Shown: positions 41,888 to 51,780, numbered from the stretch's first letter. The stretch: 64,000 nt of DNA from Chryseobacterium sp. R2A-55 (GCF_021401085.1 NZ_JACBFP010000004.1:1-64000), one strand, 5' to 3'. Program-made: numbers and translations. The notes: generated by a model from the sequence alone, not told the origin.

Positions 41888-43069
41888 TTATTTTTCATGG
41901 TATATTTTTGCCTTCTTTTTCCCCACATATCTCAAAAGCGAATAACCCGAAAATCCCGAAATCATCGATGCGACCAAAATTGCAAATTTCGCCTCGTCCT
42001 GAATTTCTGGGTGATCTCTGAATGAAAGCAGAGCGATGAAAATAGACATCGTAAATCCGATCCCAGCCAAAAGTCCGGCTCCCATCATTTGGATCCAAGA
42101 ACTTTTATCGGGTAATGAGCTTATTTTCAGCTTGATAAATATCCATGAAAATAAATTAATGCCTATAATTTTTCCTAAAAACAGACCCAGAATAATTCCG
42201 AAGCCAAAATTGCTGAAAAGTCCGTCCACCATTCCGTCTTTAAAGGTGATATTGGTATTGGCTAACGCAAAAACCGGCATGATGAGAAAGTTCACCGGAA
42301 GATGAAGTTTTCTTTCCAGTTTTTCCAAAGGTGAGCTTTCGGTCTTTGAAATATTGGTCGGGATTGTGAAAGCCAGTAAGACTCCGGCAATTGTTGCGTG
42401 AATCCCGGAATGATGCATATAATACCAAAGAAAAATCCCCGGAATGATGTAGAAAATATGTTTTTTGAAATTGAAGAAATTAAAAGCGAATAAAATGGCA
42501 ACCATTAAAGCCGACCATCCCAAATAATCCCAGTGAATCTGATCGGTGTAGAAAACTGCGATCACCAAAATCGCCCCCAAATCATCCACGATTGCGAGTG
42601 CCGCCAAAAATATTTTTATCGAAAGCGGAACCCTTTTTCCCAGCATTGAAATGATGGCCAAAGAAAAAGCAATATCCGTCGCCATAGGGATTGCCCAACC
42701 TTTTGCATAATGGGTTCCGTGATTAAACAGGAAATAAATCAAAGCCGGAACAATCATTCCGCCTAATGCCGCTACAATCGGAAGCGAGGCACTCTTGAAG
42801 CTTGAAAGTTCGCCTTCCACGATTTCCCGCTTGATCTCCAATCCCACGAGCAAAAAGAAAATCGCCATCAAACCGTCGTTGATCCAGATGCTCAAAGGAA
42901 ATTTCAGGTGAAACAGGTCAATGCCTATTTTTTGATCGAGTACATTTTGATAGGTTTCGCCGAATGAAGAATTGGCGATCAGTAAAGAAATTACCACGCA
43001 AAGAATGAGGATAATCCCTGAAGACTCTGAACTGTGGAGGAATTTTTTAAAATAGCTGGTAATGTTCAA
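41888..43069 (-). CDS. nhaA: Na+/H+ antiporter NhaA
   Basis: It exchanges sodium for protons in pH and salt homeostasis. The 393 residues have about twelve membrane helices. Motifs include GLEIKREIVEGELSSF, WAIPMATDIAFSLAIISMLG and FLAALAIVDDLGAILVIAVF, with the paired Asp of the ion-binding site. The C-terminal region carries GAGLLAGIGFTMSIFIALLS. The best start is TTG 43069 (protein start MNITSYFKKFLHSSESSG), since a stop lies just upstream and the length fits. Confidence 0.95.
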   Translation of the reverse strand: MNITSYFKKFLHSSESSGIILILCVVISLLIANSSFGETYQNVLDQKIGIDLFHLKFPLSIWINDGLMAIFFLLVGLEIKREIVEGELSSFKSASLPIVAALGGMIVPALIYFLFNHGTHYAKGWAIPMATDIAFSLAIISMLGKRVPLSIKIFLAALAIVDDLGAILVIAVFYTDQIHWDYLGWSALMVAILFAFNFFNFKKHIFYIIPGIFLWYYMHHSGIHATIAGVLLAFTIPTNISKTESSPLEKLERKLHLPVNFLIMPVFALANTNITFKDGMVDGLFSNFGFGIILGLFLGKIIGINLFSWIFIKLKISSLPDKSSWIQMMGAGLLAGIGFTMSIFIALLSFRDHPEIQDEAKFAILVASMISGFSGYSLLRYVGKKKAKIYHEK

Positions 43070-43193
43070 TGTTTCTTAATTTTAAAATGAATGCGTTCCA
43101 GTAAATCATACTGGCTGCGAATTTCCTTGGAAGTGGATTTTACTTCGGAGTAAAGTTTTATTTGAGGTCAGATTCCGTGAGCAGGAATAAGAG

Positions 43194-45398
43194 CTAAAGC
43201 CTTTTCACGCGGGAAACGCCATTAATATTTTTGAGCTGCTTAAAAGTTTCCTCCAGTTGGTTTTTGTTCTTTACTTCCAGGGTAATGGTTCCCAGAAAAA
43301 TTCCGTTGTTGGATTCAATCGACATGCTTTTCATGTCCATGCTCATGTTGTTGCTGATTACAGCGGTGATGTCGTTGATCATTCCCATTCGGTCCAGACC
43401 TTCGATTTCGATCTGGATCCTGTTTTTGAAACTTTCTTCATTCACCCATTTTGCGGGCAAAACCCGGTAATCGTATTGTGCCCGAAGATTGATCGCGTTC
43501 GGACAATTGTCGTTATGAACCTTGATTCCTTCGGAAATGGTAATGAATCCGAAGATCTTATCGCCTGGAATCACGGTGCAGCATTTTGCGAAGCTGTAGT
43601 TCATTTTCTGTTCATCTTTTCCAAAAACAATCAAGTCCAGATTGGTATCGGGAGAATAGCCAAAATATTCGCTCTTGGTGGGTGATTTTCGGAAACGCTG
43701 AAGGATATTGCTGAAAATCCCTTTTCCTTCTGTATATTTCTTAATGTCTCCCGTATCCAGTGTGCCGTTTTGGAATTTCAGGAACATTTCCTGCGAAGTT
43801 TTCAACCCGAAGAATTTCTGCATTTTGTTGATTTCCTCATCCACATAATTCAGTTTGGCATGGCGCATTTTTCTTTGCAGAATTTCTTTGCCTTCCTCTA
43901 CCAGTTGGTTTTTTTCCGAATTCAGAATGGCTTTAATCTTTGTTTTGGCTTTGGAGGTCACTACGAATTCCAGCCAGTCAGCTTTTGGTTTTTGGTTTTG
44001 GGAAGAAAGAATATCTACTTGGTCACCATTTTGGAGCACATATGAAATCGGGACTAATTTTCCGTTTACTTTCGCCCCCAAACATTTGGTGCCCAGATCC
44101 GAGTGCACAGAAAATGCAAAATCCAGGGCGGTAGAACCTACCGGAAGTATTTTGATCTCGCCTTTCGGCGTAAAGACGAAAACTTCTTTGGAATAGAGAT
44201 TGAGTTTGATGTTATCAAGAAAGTCAGTCGTGGAAAGTGATTGCTGACTTTCCAGCGCTTCACGGATTTCAGTCACCCATCTTTCAAAATTCTTTTCATC
44301 GGGACTGTGGCGGAATCCTTCTTTGTATTTGTAATGGGCGGCAACACCTTTTTCGGCGATGTCATCCATTCTTTCTGAGCGAATCTGCACTTCAATCCAT
44401 TTTTTATCGGGTCCCAGAATCGTCAAATGGAGGCTTTCATAACCGGTAGATCTTGGCTGGGAAATCCAGTCGCGCATTCGCTGCGGATTGCTGTGGTAAA
44501 GGTCTGTAACGATGGAATAGATCTTCCAGGCCAGAAATTTTTCGTTTTTTGCATCAGACTTGTAGATGATCCGAATGGCATAATTGTCAAACACTTCATC
44601 GAAAGTAACCCCTTGTTTCAGCATTTTCCGGTAAATGGAGGAAATTGCTTTTGCACGGCCTTTTATGGTAAAATTCAGACCTTCCTCAATCAGCTGTTCC
44701 GAAACTTCTTTCTTGAATTCCTCGATGTATTTTTCCCGGCTTTCTTTCGCAAGTTCCAATTTTTCGGCAATATCGAAGTATACATCGGGATTGTTGAATT
44801 TCAGGGAAAGGTCTTCCAATTCTGACTTGATGTTATACAGTCCCAGTCGGTGGGCAAGTGGCGCATAAATGTAAACCGTTTCCGATGCGATTTTCTTTTG
44901 CTTTTCCGGCTGCATGTTTTCCAGCGTACGCATATTGTGTAGCCGGTCTGCAATTTTAATTAAAATCACCCGGAAATCTTCCGAAAGCGTGAGCAAAAGT
45001 TTACGGTAATTTTCCGACTGAACGGAGATGTTTTGATGGTTCATCACCGAAATCTTAGTCAGTCCATTGACGATATCGGCAATCTTTTTTCCAAAAATCT
45101 TGGTGATGTCCTGATAAGTATAATCCGAATCTTCCACCACGTCATGTAAAAGTGCACAAGCTATGGAGGTCGCGCCTAAACCGATTTCGTTGGCAACGAT
45201 TTTCGCGACTTCTATCGGGTGGTAAATATATGGTTCGCCGGATTTTCTTCGCTGATCTTTGTGAGCATCCAAAGCAATATCGAAAGCCTTCCGGATGAGT
45301 CTGTTCTGTTTCTCATCCAAAGTTCGGTATGTATTGGAAATCAAATCTTTGTATCTGGCTAGAATTTCCTTGTTTTCCTGATCTATATCATAAACCAT
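43194..45398 (-). CDS. Bifunctional (p)ppGpp synthetase/hydrolase (RelA/SpoT)
   Basis: It makes and degrades the stringent-response alarmone. The 734 residues hold an HD hydrolase domain (GEPYIYHPIEVAKIVANEIG, then ACALLHDVVEDSDYTYQDI, IKIADRLHNMRTL). The synthetase domain has DEVFDNYAIRIIY, RSTGYESLHLTILGPDKKW and EVQIRSERMDDIAEKGVAAH. A TGS domain follows (about 390-450), with a C-terminal ACT domain (RIQIEIEGLDRMGMINDITA). Both catalytic halves look intact, so it is probably the main Rel enzyme. Confidence 0.94.
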   Translation of the reverse strand: MVYDIDQENKEILARYKDLISNTYRTLDEKQNRLIRKAFDIALDAHKDQRRKSGEPYIYHPIEVAKIVANEIGLGATSIACALLHDVVEDSDYTYQDITKIFGKKIADIVNGLTKISVMNHQNISVQSENYRKLLLTLSEDFRVILIKIADRLHNMRTLENMQPEKQKKIASETVYIYAPLAHRLGLYNIKSELEDLSLKFNNPDVYFDIAEKLELAKESREKYIEEFKKEVSEQLIEEGLNFTIKGRAKAISSIYRKMLKQGVTFDEVFDNYAIRIIYKSDAKNEKFLAWKIYSIVTDLYHSNPQRMRDWISQPRSTGYESLHLTILGPDKKWIEVQIRSERMDDIAEKGVAAHYKYKEGFRHSPDEKNFERWVTEIREALESQQSLSTTDFLDNIKLNLYSKEVFVFTPKGEIKILPVGSTALDFAFSVHSDLGTKCLGAKVNGKLVPISYVLQNGDQVDILSSQNQKPKADWLEFVVTSKAKTKIKAILNSEKNQLVEEGKEILQRKMRHAKLNYVDEEINKMQKFFGLKTSQEMFLKFQNGTLDTGDIKKYTEGKGIFSNILQRFRKSPTKSEYFGYSPDTNLDLIVFGKDEQKMNYSFAKCCTVIPGDKIFGFITISEGIKVHNDNCPNAINLRAQYDYRVLPAKWVNEESFKNRIQIEIEGLDRMGMINDITAVISNNMSMDMKSMSIESNNGIFLGTITLEVKNKNQLEETFKQLKNINGVSRVKRL

Positions 45399-45611
45399 CT
45401 AAGAATTTATTTAATACACGAAATTAAGAAAAAAATGCGGTTTTCAGAAGGTTTATGCGGAAAAGTTCTGAAAAAAGAGGGTCTGAAAACTCCAAAAATT
45501 TGGTTGAAAAACGGAATGTGCAACATCTTGCTTTGGGTGTTCCAATGATTGATTTTCAACAGGTGTGAAATCTTTATTCTAAAGAGGAATCAAACAGATT
45601 TCTCAAAAAAA

Positions 45612-45634
45612 GAGAGGATTCAATCAATCCTCTC
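45612..45634 (-). terminator. Rho-independent terminator
   Basis: GAGAGGATT and AATCCTCTC form a 9-bp stem; on the minus strand a T run follows. It ends the 142-residue protein gene. Confidence 0.8.
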
Positions 45635-45678
45635 CTCAAGGTTATTTTTTTTTACTTTTTTAGGGTTATCCAATTTTA

Positions 45679-46107
45679 TTAGAATGTAACTTCAGAAGAG
45701 ATTCCTTCAGAGTTTTCGTGGATTTTGATTTCCGGTGATTGATAGATTTGTGCTCTTGCTCTCAAGGCAACTAATCTTTTTAAACAATCCAGGGATTTCG
45801 CTGCCTCGAATTTCACGTTTTCATAATAGTTTTGTTGGATGACTCCGTTTTCTGACCAGATTTTTGCTACACTCTCGATTTGTTCGGGAGTTTTCACCTT
45901 TACACTTATCACAAGGTGTTCCTCTTCGACTTCGGTATGATCTCCGAAAAAATAATTCCAAACAGATGTTTTGACCTCTTTTGGTATTTTATGATCGTGA
46001 AGATACAGGATGAAGTCAGAATCCTTGAAACCTGCATGCGCTAAATCCTCGGAAATTTTCCGGGATTGATCTTGGCTTTTAAATAAGCCAGTGATGATTG
46101 ATGCCAT
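45679..46107 (-). CDS. Hypothetical protein, general-stress-like
   Basis: This 142-residue soluble protein starts MASIITGLFKSQDQSRKISE. The layout, with a short strand then AxxxAGF (DLAHAGFKDSDFILYLHD) and later EEEHLVISVKVKTPEQIESV, recalls the small YflT/general-stress 17M-type domain. Such proteins often carry a Gly-rich repeat, which is missing here. The function is unknown; a stress role is inference. It is monocistronic, with a clear terminator. Confidence 0.65.
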   Translation of the reverse strand: MASIITGLFKSQDQSRKISEDLAHAGFKDSDFILYLHDHKIPKEVKTSVWNYFFGDHTEVEEEHLVISVKVKTPEQIESVAKIWSENGVIQQNYYENVKFEAAKSLDCLKRLVALRARAQIYQSPEIKIHENSEGISSEVTF

Positions 46108-46281
46108 AATTTCACGTTTTAATTCACCAATACAAATTTTATAAAATTATAATGGATAATCCTATTTTTTTTGTCCAAATCTTTAATTAGATTTTTCAAT
46201 AATAATTATGGTTTAAAACTTTTATATCTGAAGCAAATTGAGCGCGGCCTATTTCTCAATTCCACAAATAGATAAATTCGC

Positions 46282-46289
46282 TATATTTG
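46282..46289 (+). promoter_or_regulatory. -7 element for dacB
   Basis: TATATTTG lies 15 bp before ATG 46305, which favours that start. Confidence 0.6.
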
Positions 46290-46304
46290 AAGTTAAAAAT
46301 CCAC

Positions 46305-47675
46305 ATGAGGCTGATTCCATTACTGATCCTGAGTTCCCCCTTTTTTATGGCTCAAAATATTGCCCAGAAACTGGATGCGGCTACCAAGAACCTACTCAGC
46401 TCCGCACCGGCTTATGCTGCAAACCTTTCTTTCTATGTTGCGGATGAAGATGGCCATTTCATCTATGAATACCGTGGAAATCAGGGTTTGTCAAGTGCTT
46501 CTACCCAGAAGATTTTCACTGCGGCAGCTGTTCTGGAAACTTTGGGAACCAACTATCAATACATGACCACGGCTAGCTATTCGGGAAATATCACTGATGG
46601 AAATCTCTCCGGAAATCTCTTCGTCACCTCCAATGGAGATCCCACTTTAGGAAGTTGGCGCTACGAAGGTTACAAACCCGAAAACTTTAAGCAAAAACTG
46701 TTGGATGCCTTGAAACAGAAGGGAATTTCAAAAATTTCCGGCGATTTGGTATTGGATGATTCTTACTTCGACTTCCAAACGATTCCTGGAGGATGGCCGT
46801 GGAACGATTTGGGGAATTATTACGGAGCAGGAGTTTGGGGCATAAACTGGCGCGAAAACCAGTTCGATATCTTCATGAATGGAAAGGAAATGAAAAACCT
46901 GAATGTGGAATTACCGAATGTGAAATGGATCAATGATGTGAAAACCGGCGGAAGTTCCGATCAAAGCCTGGTTTTCACAGCACCTTTTTCGGAGGTGGCG
47001 ATGATTAACGGAACACTGCCTGCAAAATCGGTCACGGTTTCAGGTTCTATGCCGAACCCGCCTTTGACATTGGGAAATGAAATTAAAAATTGGCTGAAGG
47101 AATCCGGACTTGATCTTAAGGGCAAAGTTACTTCCAGCTCGATGCAGAGGATTAATGGCGAAACCATTCAGGTTGCCCCGAAAAACAATATTCTGCTTGA
47201 GTATAAATCGCCAACTTTAGATAAAATTGTTTTTTGGTTTTTAAGGAAAAGTGTGAATTTTTATGGGGAAACCTTTATTAAGACTTTAGGCAAAGAAAAG
47301 AAAAATGAAGCGAGCTTTGATGCCGGAACAGCTTATCTGAAAGAATTTTGGAAGGCCAGAGGAATTAATCCCGCTATGATTAATTTTGCCGATGGGAGCG
47401 GACTTTCACCACAGAACTACGTTTCTGCACGGGCAGAAGTGCAATCACTTCTTTGGAGCAGAAAACAGCCTTGGTTTAATGAATTTTTTGATGGTTTTCC
47501 GGTTCAGGGAAACGGCATGAAAATGAAGAGCGGAACCATGAAGGATACGAAATCTTTTGCGGGATACCACACTTCAAAAGAGGGTAAAAAGTACGTTTTT
47601 GCGATCATCATTAATAATTATCAAAGTTCAAACTTAAGTGACGCGCTGTATAAAGTTTTAAACGTGCTGAAATAA
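46305..47675 (+). CDS. dacB: D-alanyl-D-alanine carboxypeptidase/endopeptidase (PBP4, S13)
   Basis: A periplasmic enzyme that trims or cuts peptidoglycan peptides. About 456 residues with a signal peptide (MRLIPLLILSSPFFMAQ). Penicillin-binding motifs are all present: SASTQKIFTAA (SxxK), ADGSGLSPQNYVSA (SxN region) and MKSGTMKDTKSFAGY (KTG-like KSG). The domain insert between motifs one and two is typical of S13. A histidine kinase gene follows after 2 bp, so they share a transcript. Confidence 0.93.
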   Translation: MRLIPLLILSSPFFMAQNIAQKLDAATKNLLSSAPAYAANLSFYVADEDGHFIYEYRGNQGLSSASTQKIFTAAAVLETLGTNYQYMTTASYSGNITDGNLSGNLFVTSNGDPTLGSWRYEGYKPENFKQKLLDALKQKGISKISGDLVLDDSYFDFQTIPGGWPWNDLGNYYGAGVWGINWRENQFDIFMNGKEMKNLNVELPNVKWINDVKTGGSSDQSLVFTAPFSEVAMINGTLPAKSVTVSGSMPNPPLTLGNEIKNWLKESGLDLKGKVTSSSMQRINGETIQVAPKNNILLEYKSPTLDKIVFWFLRKSVNFYGETFIKTLGKEKKNEASFDAGTAYLKEFWKARGINPAMINFADGSGLSPQNYVSARAEVQSLLWSRKQPWFNEFFDGFPVQGNGMKMKSGTMKDTKSFAGYHTSKEGKKYVFAIIINNYQSSNLSDALYKVLNVLK

Positions 47676-47677
47676 AG

Positions 47678-48847
47678 ATGAGAAAACAAAACTTTTTTTC
47701 GAAAATCAATATTTGGGTGGTTTATGGACTGTTTTCTGCGATTGTCTTTGGGGTGGCCATTTATTCGGTTGCATTAATCAACGAGTTGAGGCAGCGGGAA
47801 GCCAACAGAATCATTGTTTTTGCCCAAGCCATGAAAATCCAGCAAGCGAACCAGACTTTGGATTCCGACACCCAAAACCTTTTGTTCACCATTTTTAAGG
47901 AAAACGACAAGTTGCCGATTCTGGTGGTGGATCAAAACCGCAAAGCCATTGTTGATGAAGGTTTTTACAGAAATATTCCTGAAGAAATAGTGAATGACCC
48001 CCAAAAACTTTCCCTGTTGATTGCCGACATGGGAAGCAGGTACAAGCCTTTTGAATTGGATATTTCTGAGAACCAGAAACAGTACGTTTATTATGATAAC
48101 TCGAAGTTGCTGAATAATTTACGGTATTTTCCTTATCTATTGGGCTTTTTTATTTTGGGCTATATCTTTTTTTCGCTGTGGTTTTTGCGTACCATTAAGA
48201 AGACCGACGAAGGTTATGTGTGGGCTGGTTTGGCGAAAGAAACCGCGCACCAAATTGGGACTCCACTCTCGTCAATGATTGGCTGGATCGAAATTCTGCG
48301 GATGGAGAACGAAAACAGCGAGGGTGTGAAAGAGATTGAAAAGGATATCAACCGTTTGAAAACCATTTCGGAAAGGTTCTCTAAAATTGGTTCGGTTCCG
48401 GAGCTGAATGATCTGAATGTGAACGAGACTTTGCAGCAAAACTACGATTACCTGAAATCCAGAATTTCGAAAAAAGTGAAATTCATGCTGGTTCTTCCTA
48501 ATCACGAAATCCTGATTCCCCACAACCGGATCCTTTTGAGCTGGGTTATTGAAAACATTGTGAAAAATGCGGTGGATGCGATGAAAGGTGAAGGCCGGCT
48601 GGAAATTGAACTTTACGAAAAGAACAAAAATGTGCTGATCGATTTTAAGGATTCCGGTTCCGGAATGACGAATTCGCAAGCGAGAAATGCTTTCAAAGCC
48701 GGGTATTCTACCAAAAATCGCGGATGGGGACTTGGGTTGTCTCTGGCGAAAAGAGTGATCAAGGAATACCACAGAGGAGACATCAAAATAGCGCAAACTA
48801 CAGTGGGAGAGGGAAGTACATTTAGGATCATGATGCGGAACGGGTAG
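47678..48847 (+). CDS. Membrane sensor histidine kinase
   Basis: This 389-residue kinase has two membrane helices (about 14-34 and 150-170) flanking a periplasmic sensor of about 115 residues. The phospho-acceptor box is GLAKETAHQIGTPLSSMIGW, a variant in which Gln-Ile-Gly replaces the usual Glu-Leu-Lys. The ATPase lobe has VIENIVKNAVDAM, FKDSGSGMTNSQARN and RGWGLGLSLAKRVIKEYHRG. No regulator gene is adjacent. It is coupled to dacB, so it may sense the cell envelope; that is inference. Confidence 0.9.
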   Translation: MRKQNFFSKINIWVVYGLFSAIVFGVAIYSVALINELRQREANRIIVFAQAMKIQQANQTLDSDTQNLLFTIFKENDKLPILVVDQNRKAIVDEGFYRNIPEEIVNDPQKLSLLIADMGSRYKPFELDISENQKQYVYYDNSKLLNNLRYFPYLLGFFILGYIFFSLWFLRTIKKTDEGYVWAGLAKETAHQIGTPLSSMIGWIEILRMENENSEGVKEIEKDINRLKTISERFSKIGSVPELNDLNVNETLQQNYDYLKSRISKKVKFMLVLPNHEILIPHNRILLSWVIENIVKNAVDAMKGEGRLEIELYEKNKNVLIDFKDSGSGMTNSQARNAFKAGYSTKNRGWGLGLSLAKRVIKEYHRGDIKIAQTTVGEGSTFRIMMRNG

Positions 48848-48919
48848 GTTTCTGGTCCCGATGACTTTTTCAAAGGATTCCGATACCGGTTCAAAATAGG
48901 CACCACCTGTTGCTTTTCG

Positions 48920-51289
48920 TCAAAAAGGGAGGATTATTTTCAGTGCAAAATTCCGCCCCATATTGTAAATTCCATATCTTCCGTTGGGCGTTTTTTCGTA
49001 GTATTCAAAATATTTCAAGCGGTTGAGATGTGATTGGTAGGCTTTGTCAAACAGATTATTCACCTGAAACACAAAGTGAATCAGGTGGTCTTCTGTAAAC
49101 TTGATTTCGGCAGTAAGACCAAGATTGAAAAGGGTGTATGAAGGTGTCGCAGTTTCGGTACCATTGATGCCAAAATATTTGTTTTGCGGAGCAGAATGTT
49201 CTACTTCCAATTTCGGGGTGATGGAATTTAGCCATTTTGATTTTGACTCTATTCTCTGCAAAAGACTGCTGTTTATCGTTAGTGGCGGGATCAGCGGCAA
49301 ATATTCACCTTCGGTTCCTTTTCCCTTTAACTCTGATTGGCGGTTATAGCCATAAACCACACTTAAATTATTATCCCACCGAAAACCTTTCCAGTTTCTG
49401 GGATGTAGGGCGAACCAAAATTCTCCGCCATAGAGTTGGGCTTTCGATTGTTCATATTGATAAGTTCTGTTGCCTTGCGCATCCAGTAATGGATTTCCTT
49501 GTGAATCTGCGATGGTGGACATGTACATAAAGTTGTGAATATTGTTGTTGAAAACGGATATTTCTCCCGATATGTTCCGGAATCTCCAGTTCACCCCAAA
49601 ATCTTCTTGCAAAGAAAATTCCGGACTGAAAGTTCTGTTGCCTAAATAAATAATATGTGCTCCGGGATCCAGTCCGTTGCTTCCTATTTCAGTAATGTTT
49701 GGTGCTCGATAAGCGCGTCCAATGTTCACTTTCAAACTGAAGTTTTTATGGGCTTGAAAGGTTGTCCCAATGCTTCCGCTCAACCCACGATATGTTTTTT
49801 GGAAGGCTTCAAACTGCAAATCGGCATTGGGGTTATTGGCATCGGATTGTTTTTCAAATCCTGTAATGGGATCTTCGGCAATATAAAAATCGTTCCACTG
49901 AACCTGTCTTAAATCATAACGAACTCCTCCGCTTATGCTCCATTTGTTTTTTTTCCATTTTCCATACAGATATATTCCGCCATCGATTAGATCGTAGTCT
50001 GGAATGGGGAAATCGGTTGCATCTTTATTTTTATTATTTTGCAACATTCCGTTGATTCCGATGGAGGTTTCAATATTGGCAAACCTGGGTGCATTGTATC
50101 TAATCCCATAGTTCAAGGTATTTAGGTGCATATACATTCCTGCCTGTTTTGTGTTTGTGGGGTGTGTAAATTCACGTCGGATATTTTGTTGTACGCCGAA
50201 TAAGAAGTCCACATCGCCATTTCCGATTTCGTAAGAGCTGTGCAGGTAAGCTCTGTAATGCTGGATGTGCTGCGATAAATCTGGAATTTTATAAGAATTT
50301 AATTCCTGCTCCGACACAATTGGTCGGTTGAAAATATCATCCTGATCTTGTTCTGAAGTCTGTTTGGTGAATTTTCGGGTGAGCGCGTCTCTGCTGCCGT
50401 CGGGAATGCCTTGATGATTATCATACAAAGTAAGATTTAAATAGGTGAATCCTTTATCTGTTTTGTACCCGGCAATAGTAGAAAGGTTGGTTACCTTGAA
50501 GTTGGTTAAGTATACCCTGCCGTCAATGGGATTGCGATAGTTTTTCGCTATTCGGTAAGAACTATTTAAGGCAAAAAGAAATCGCTTGTTTGAATAATTT
50601 AAACGTAAGCTGTTGCCTATTAAGTTGTTATTGGTTTGATATTCATTCAGGTATTTCCCATGCAGTTTGCTGTCATGGGCTGAAGGAATGTAAGGAAACA
50701 GGCTGATTACCCCGGCAATAGCATCAGAACCATAGAGAAGACTTGCCGGACCTTTGATGACTTCGGCCCGTTCTATATTGTAATCATCAATTTCAAGTCC
50801 GTGTTCATCTCCGTACTGTTGCCCTTCTTGCCTAATTCCGTCATACAGGGTCAGTACCCGATTATAGCCTAAACCGCGGATGAAAGGCTTTGAAATATTG
50901 GGACCTGTTTTAACGGCTTTTAGTCCGGGTATATTTTTGACTAGTGTGTCAATAATGTTGTTTTCGGTGGTTCTTTCGATTTGTTTCGAAGAAACAGAAG
51001 CTGATGCGATAGGGTTTTCGCTGGCTAAAGATGCTCTGGTTGATGCTGAAATGATGATTTCTTCCAAGCCTAAAAAATTGGAGCGCAGGTGAGAAGTGGC
51101 TTGAGCGTCATCACGTTGGATTTTCAAGGTGTCTTTTTCGCTGCCCATGTTGAGAGTAATCTCATTATTATTTTCGGTAGGGATTATCGGGAAGTCGAAA
51201 TCCTTTGCGGAACTTCTATTTACCGGCACCTGTCCTTGAACAAATACGGAGTAAGTTGCTAAAATAAGGGTAATTATTGCTGGTTTCAT
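48920..51289 (-). CDS. TonB-dependent outer-membrane receptor, probably metal- or heme-related
   Basis: From ATG 51289 (signal peptide KPAIITLILATYSVFVQGQ) it has about 789 residues. The plug domain shows NIIDTLVKNIPGLKAVKTG, SKPFIRGLGYNRVLTLYDGI, QQYGDEHGLEIDDY and IKGPASLLYGSDAIAGVI. The barrel ends in Phe (FALKIILPF). The QYGDEHG signature is shared with receptors for zinc, heme or copper. It lacks the N-terminal carboxypeptidase-like domain common in Bacteroidota. An IdeR-like palindrome overlies its promoter, favouring iron control. Confidence 0.9.
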   Translation of the reverse strand: MKPAIITLILATYSVFVQGQVPVNRSSAKDFDFPIIPTENNNEITLNMGSEKDTLKIQRDDAQATSHLRSNFLGLEEIIISASTRASLASENPIASASVSSKQIERTTENNIIDTLVKNIPGLKAVKTGPNISKPFIRGLGYNRVLTLYDGIRQEGQQYGDEHGLEIDDYNIERAEVIKGPASLLYGSDAIAGVISLFPYIPSAHDSKLHGKYLNEYQTNNNLIGNSLRLNYSNKRFLFALNSSYRIAKNYRNPIDGRVYLTNFKVTNLSTIAGYKTDKGFTYLNLTLYDNHQGIPDGSRDALTRKFTKQTSEQDQDDIFNRPIVSEQELNSYKIPDLSQHIQHYRAYLHSSYEIGNGDVDFLFGVQQNIRREFTHPTNTKQAGMYMHLNTLNYGIRYNAPRFANIETSIGINGMLQNNKNKDATDFPIPDYDLIDGGIYLYGKWKKNKWSISGGVRYDLRQVQWNDFYIAEDPITGFEKQSDANNPNADLQFEAFQKTYRGLSGSIGTTFQAHKNFSLKVNIGRAYRAPNITEIGSNGLDPGAHIIYLGNRTFSPEFSLQEDFGVNWRFRNISGEISVFNNNIHNFMYMSTIADSQGNPLLDAQGNRTYQYEQSKAQLYGGEFWFALHPRNWKGFRWDNNLSVVYGYNRQSELKGKGTEGEYLPLIPPLTINSSLLQRIESKSKWLNSITPKLEVEHSAPQNKYFGINGTETATPSYTLFNLGLTAEIKFTEDHLIHFVFQVNNLFDKAYQSHLNRLKYFEYYEKTPNGRYGIYNMGRNFALKIILPF

Positions 51290-51313
51290 GTTATTTCTCC
51301 GGATTTTCAATTG

Positions 51314-51321
51314 CAAAACTA
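51314..51321 (-). promoter_or_regulatory. -7 element for the TonB receptor
   Basis: CAAAACTA is TAGTTTTG on the minus strand, 25 bp before the start codon, with the palindromic box immediately upstream. Confidence 0.6.
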
Positions 51322-51323
51322 AT

Positions 51324-51345
51324 TAAGTTAGATTAGTCTAACAAA
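51324..51345 (-). promoter_or_regulatory. IdeR/DtxR-like metal box
   Basis: GTTAGATTAGTCTAAC (51327-51342) is a 6-bp inverted repeat around four bases. Read on the minus strand, TTAGACTAATCTAACTTAA matches the actinobacterial IdeR consensus TTAGGTTAGGCTAACCTAA at 14 of 19 positions. It covers the -33 region of the receptor promoter, suitable for repression by an iron-loaded DtxR-family protein. Confidence 0.6.
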
Positions 51346-51716
51346 TGTTATTAGTTAAATCTTTTTCAGTTTTAGAAATGATTTCGAACCCGGAAAAATT
51401 ATTTCTGGACTTCGCTACATTTAACCCAAAACTACAAGGGAAAAATCAGCGGCAAATTATTTTCTAGAAATGTTCGATTTAATCAGGCCTTAAACGTATA
51501 ATCTGATAAATAAAAAGCAAAGAAATAGAGTTGGTCGCTATGAAAAAGAATGTCAGATTTTGCAGGGAGAGGGATTTTGCAAAAATCCTCAATGGAGGAA
51601 TCAGTATTTTAACTTAGCGGAAGATTTCATGCTCAACACTCTAAGCGCACATTTGAAAAACTCCTTACGGTCAGCTGAAGCGGAAATAGTAATATGGATA
51701 AGATTTATTTTATATT

Positions 51717-51752
51717 CAAAAGCAAAACTCTTTTGGGGGAGTTTTGCTTTTG
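51717..51752 (-). terminator. Rho-independent terminator
   Basis: CAAAAGCAAAACTC and GAGTTTTGCTTTTG form a perfect 14-bp stem with an eight-base loop, 29 bp after the TonB receptor stop on the minus strand. Confidence 0.75.
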
Positions 51753-51780
51753 AATAGGCTCTGTGAGTGTCTGCAGTTCT

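Larger units (their letters stand above)
51290..51780. other. Intergenic region between two TonB receptors
   Basis: It holds the promoter and metal box of the left receptor (51314-51345) and the terminator of the right receptor (51717-51752). The middle (about 51350-51710) shows no gene I can support. Confidence 0.5.

Noticed and set aside
51560-51757. 65-residue open frame between the two TonB receptors
   Set aside because: Its end runs into the terminator hairpin, it has no visible promoter, and its composition is not protein-like.
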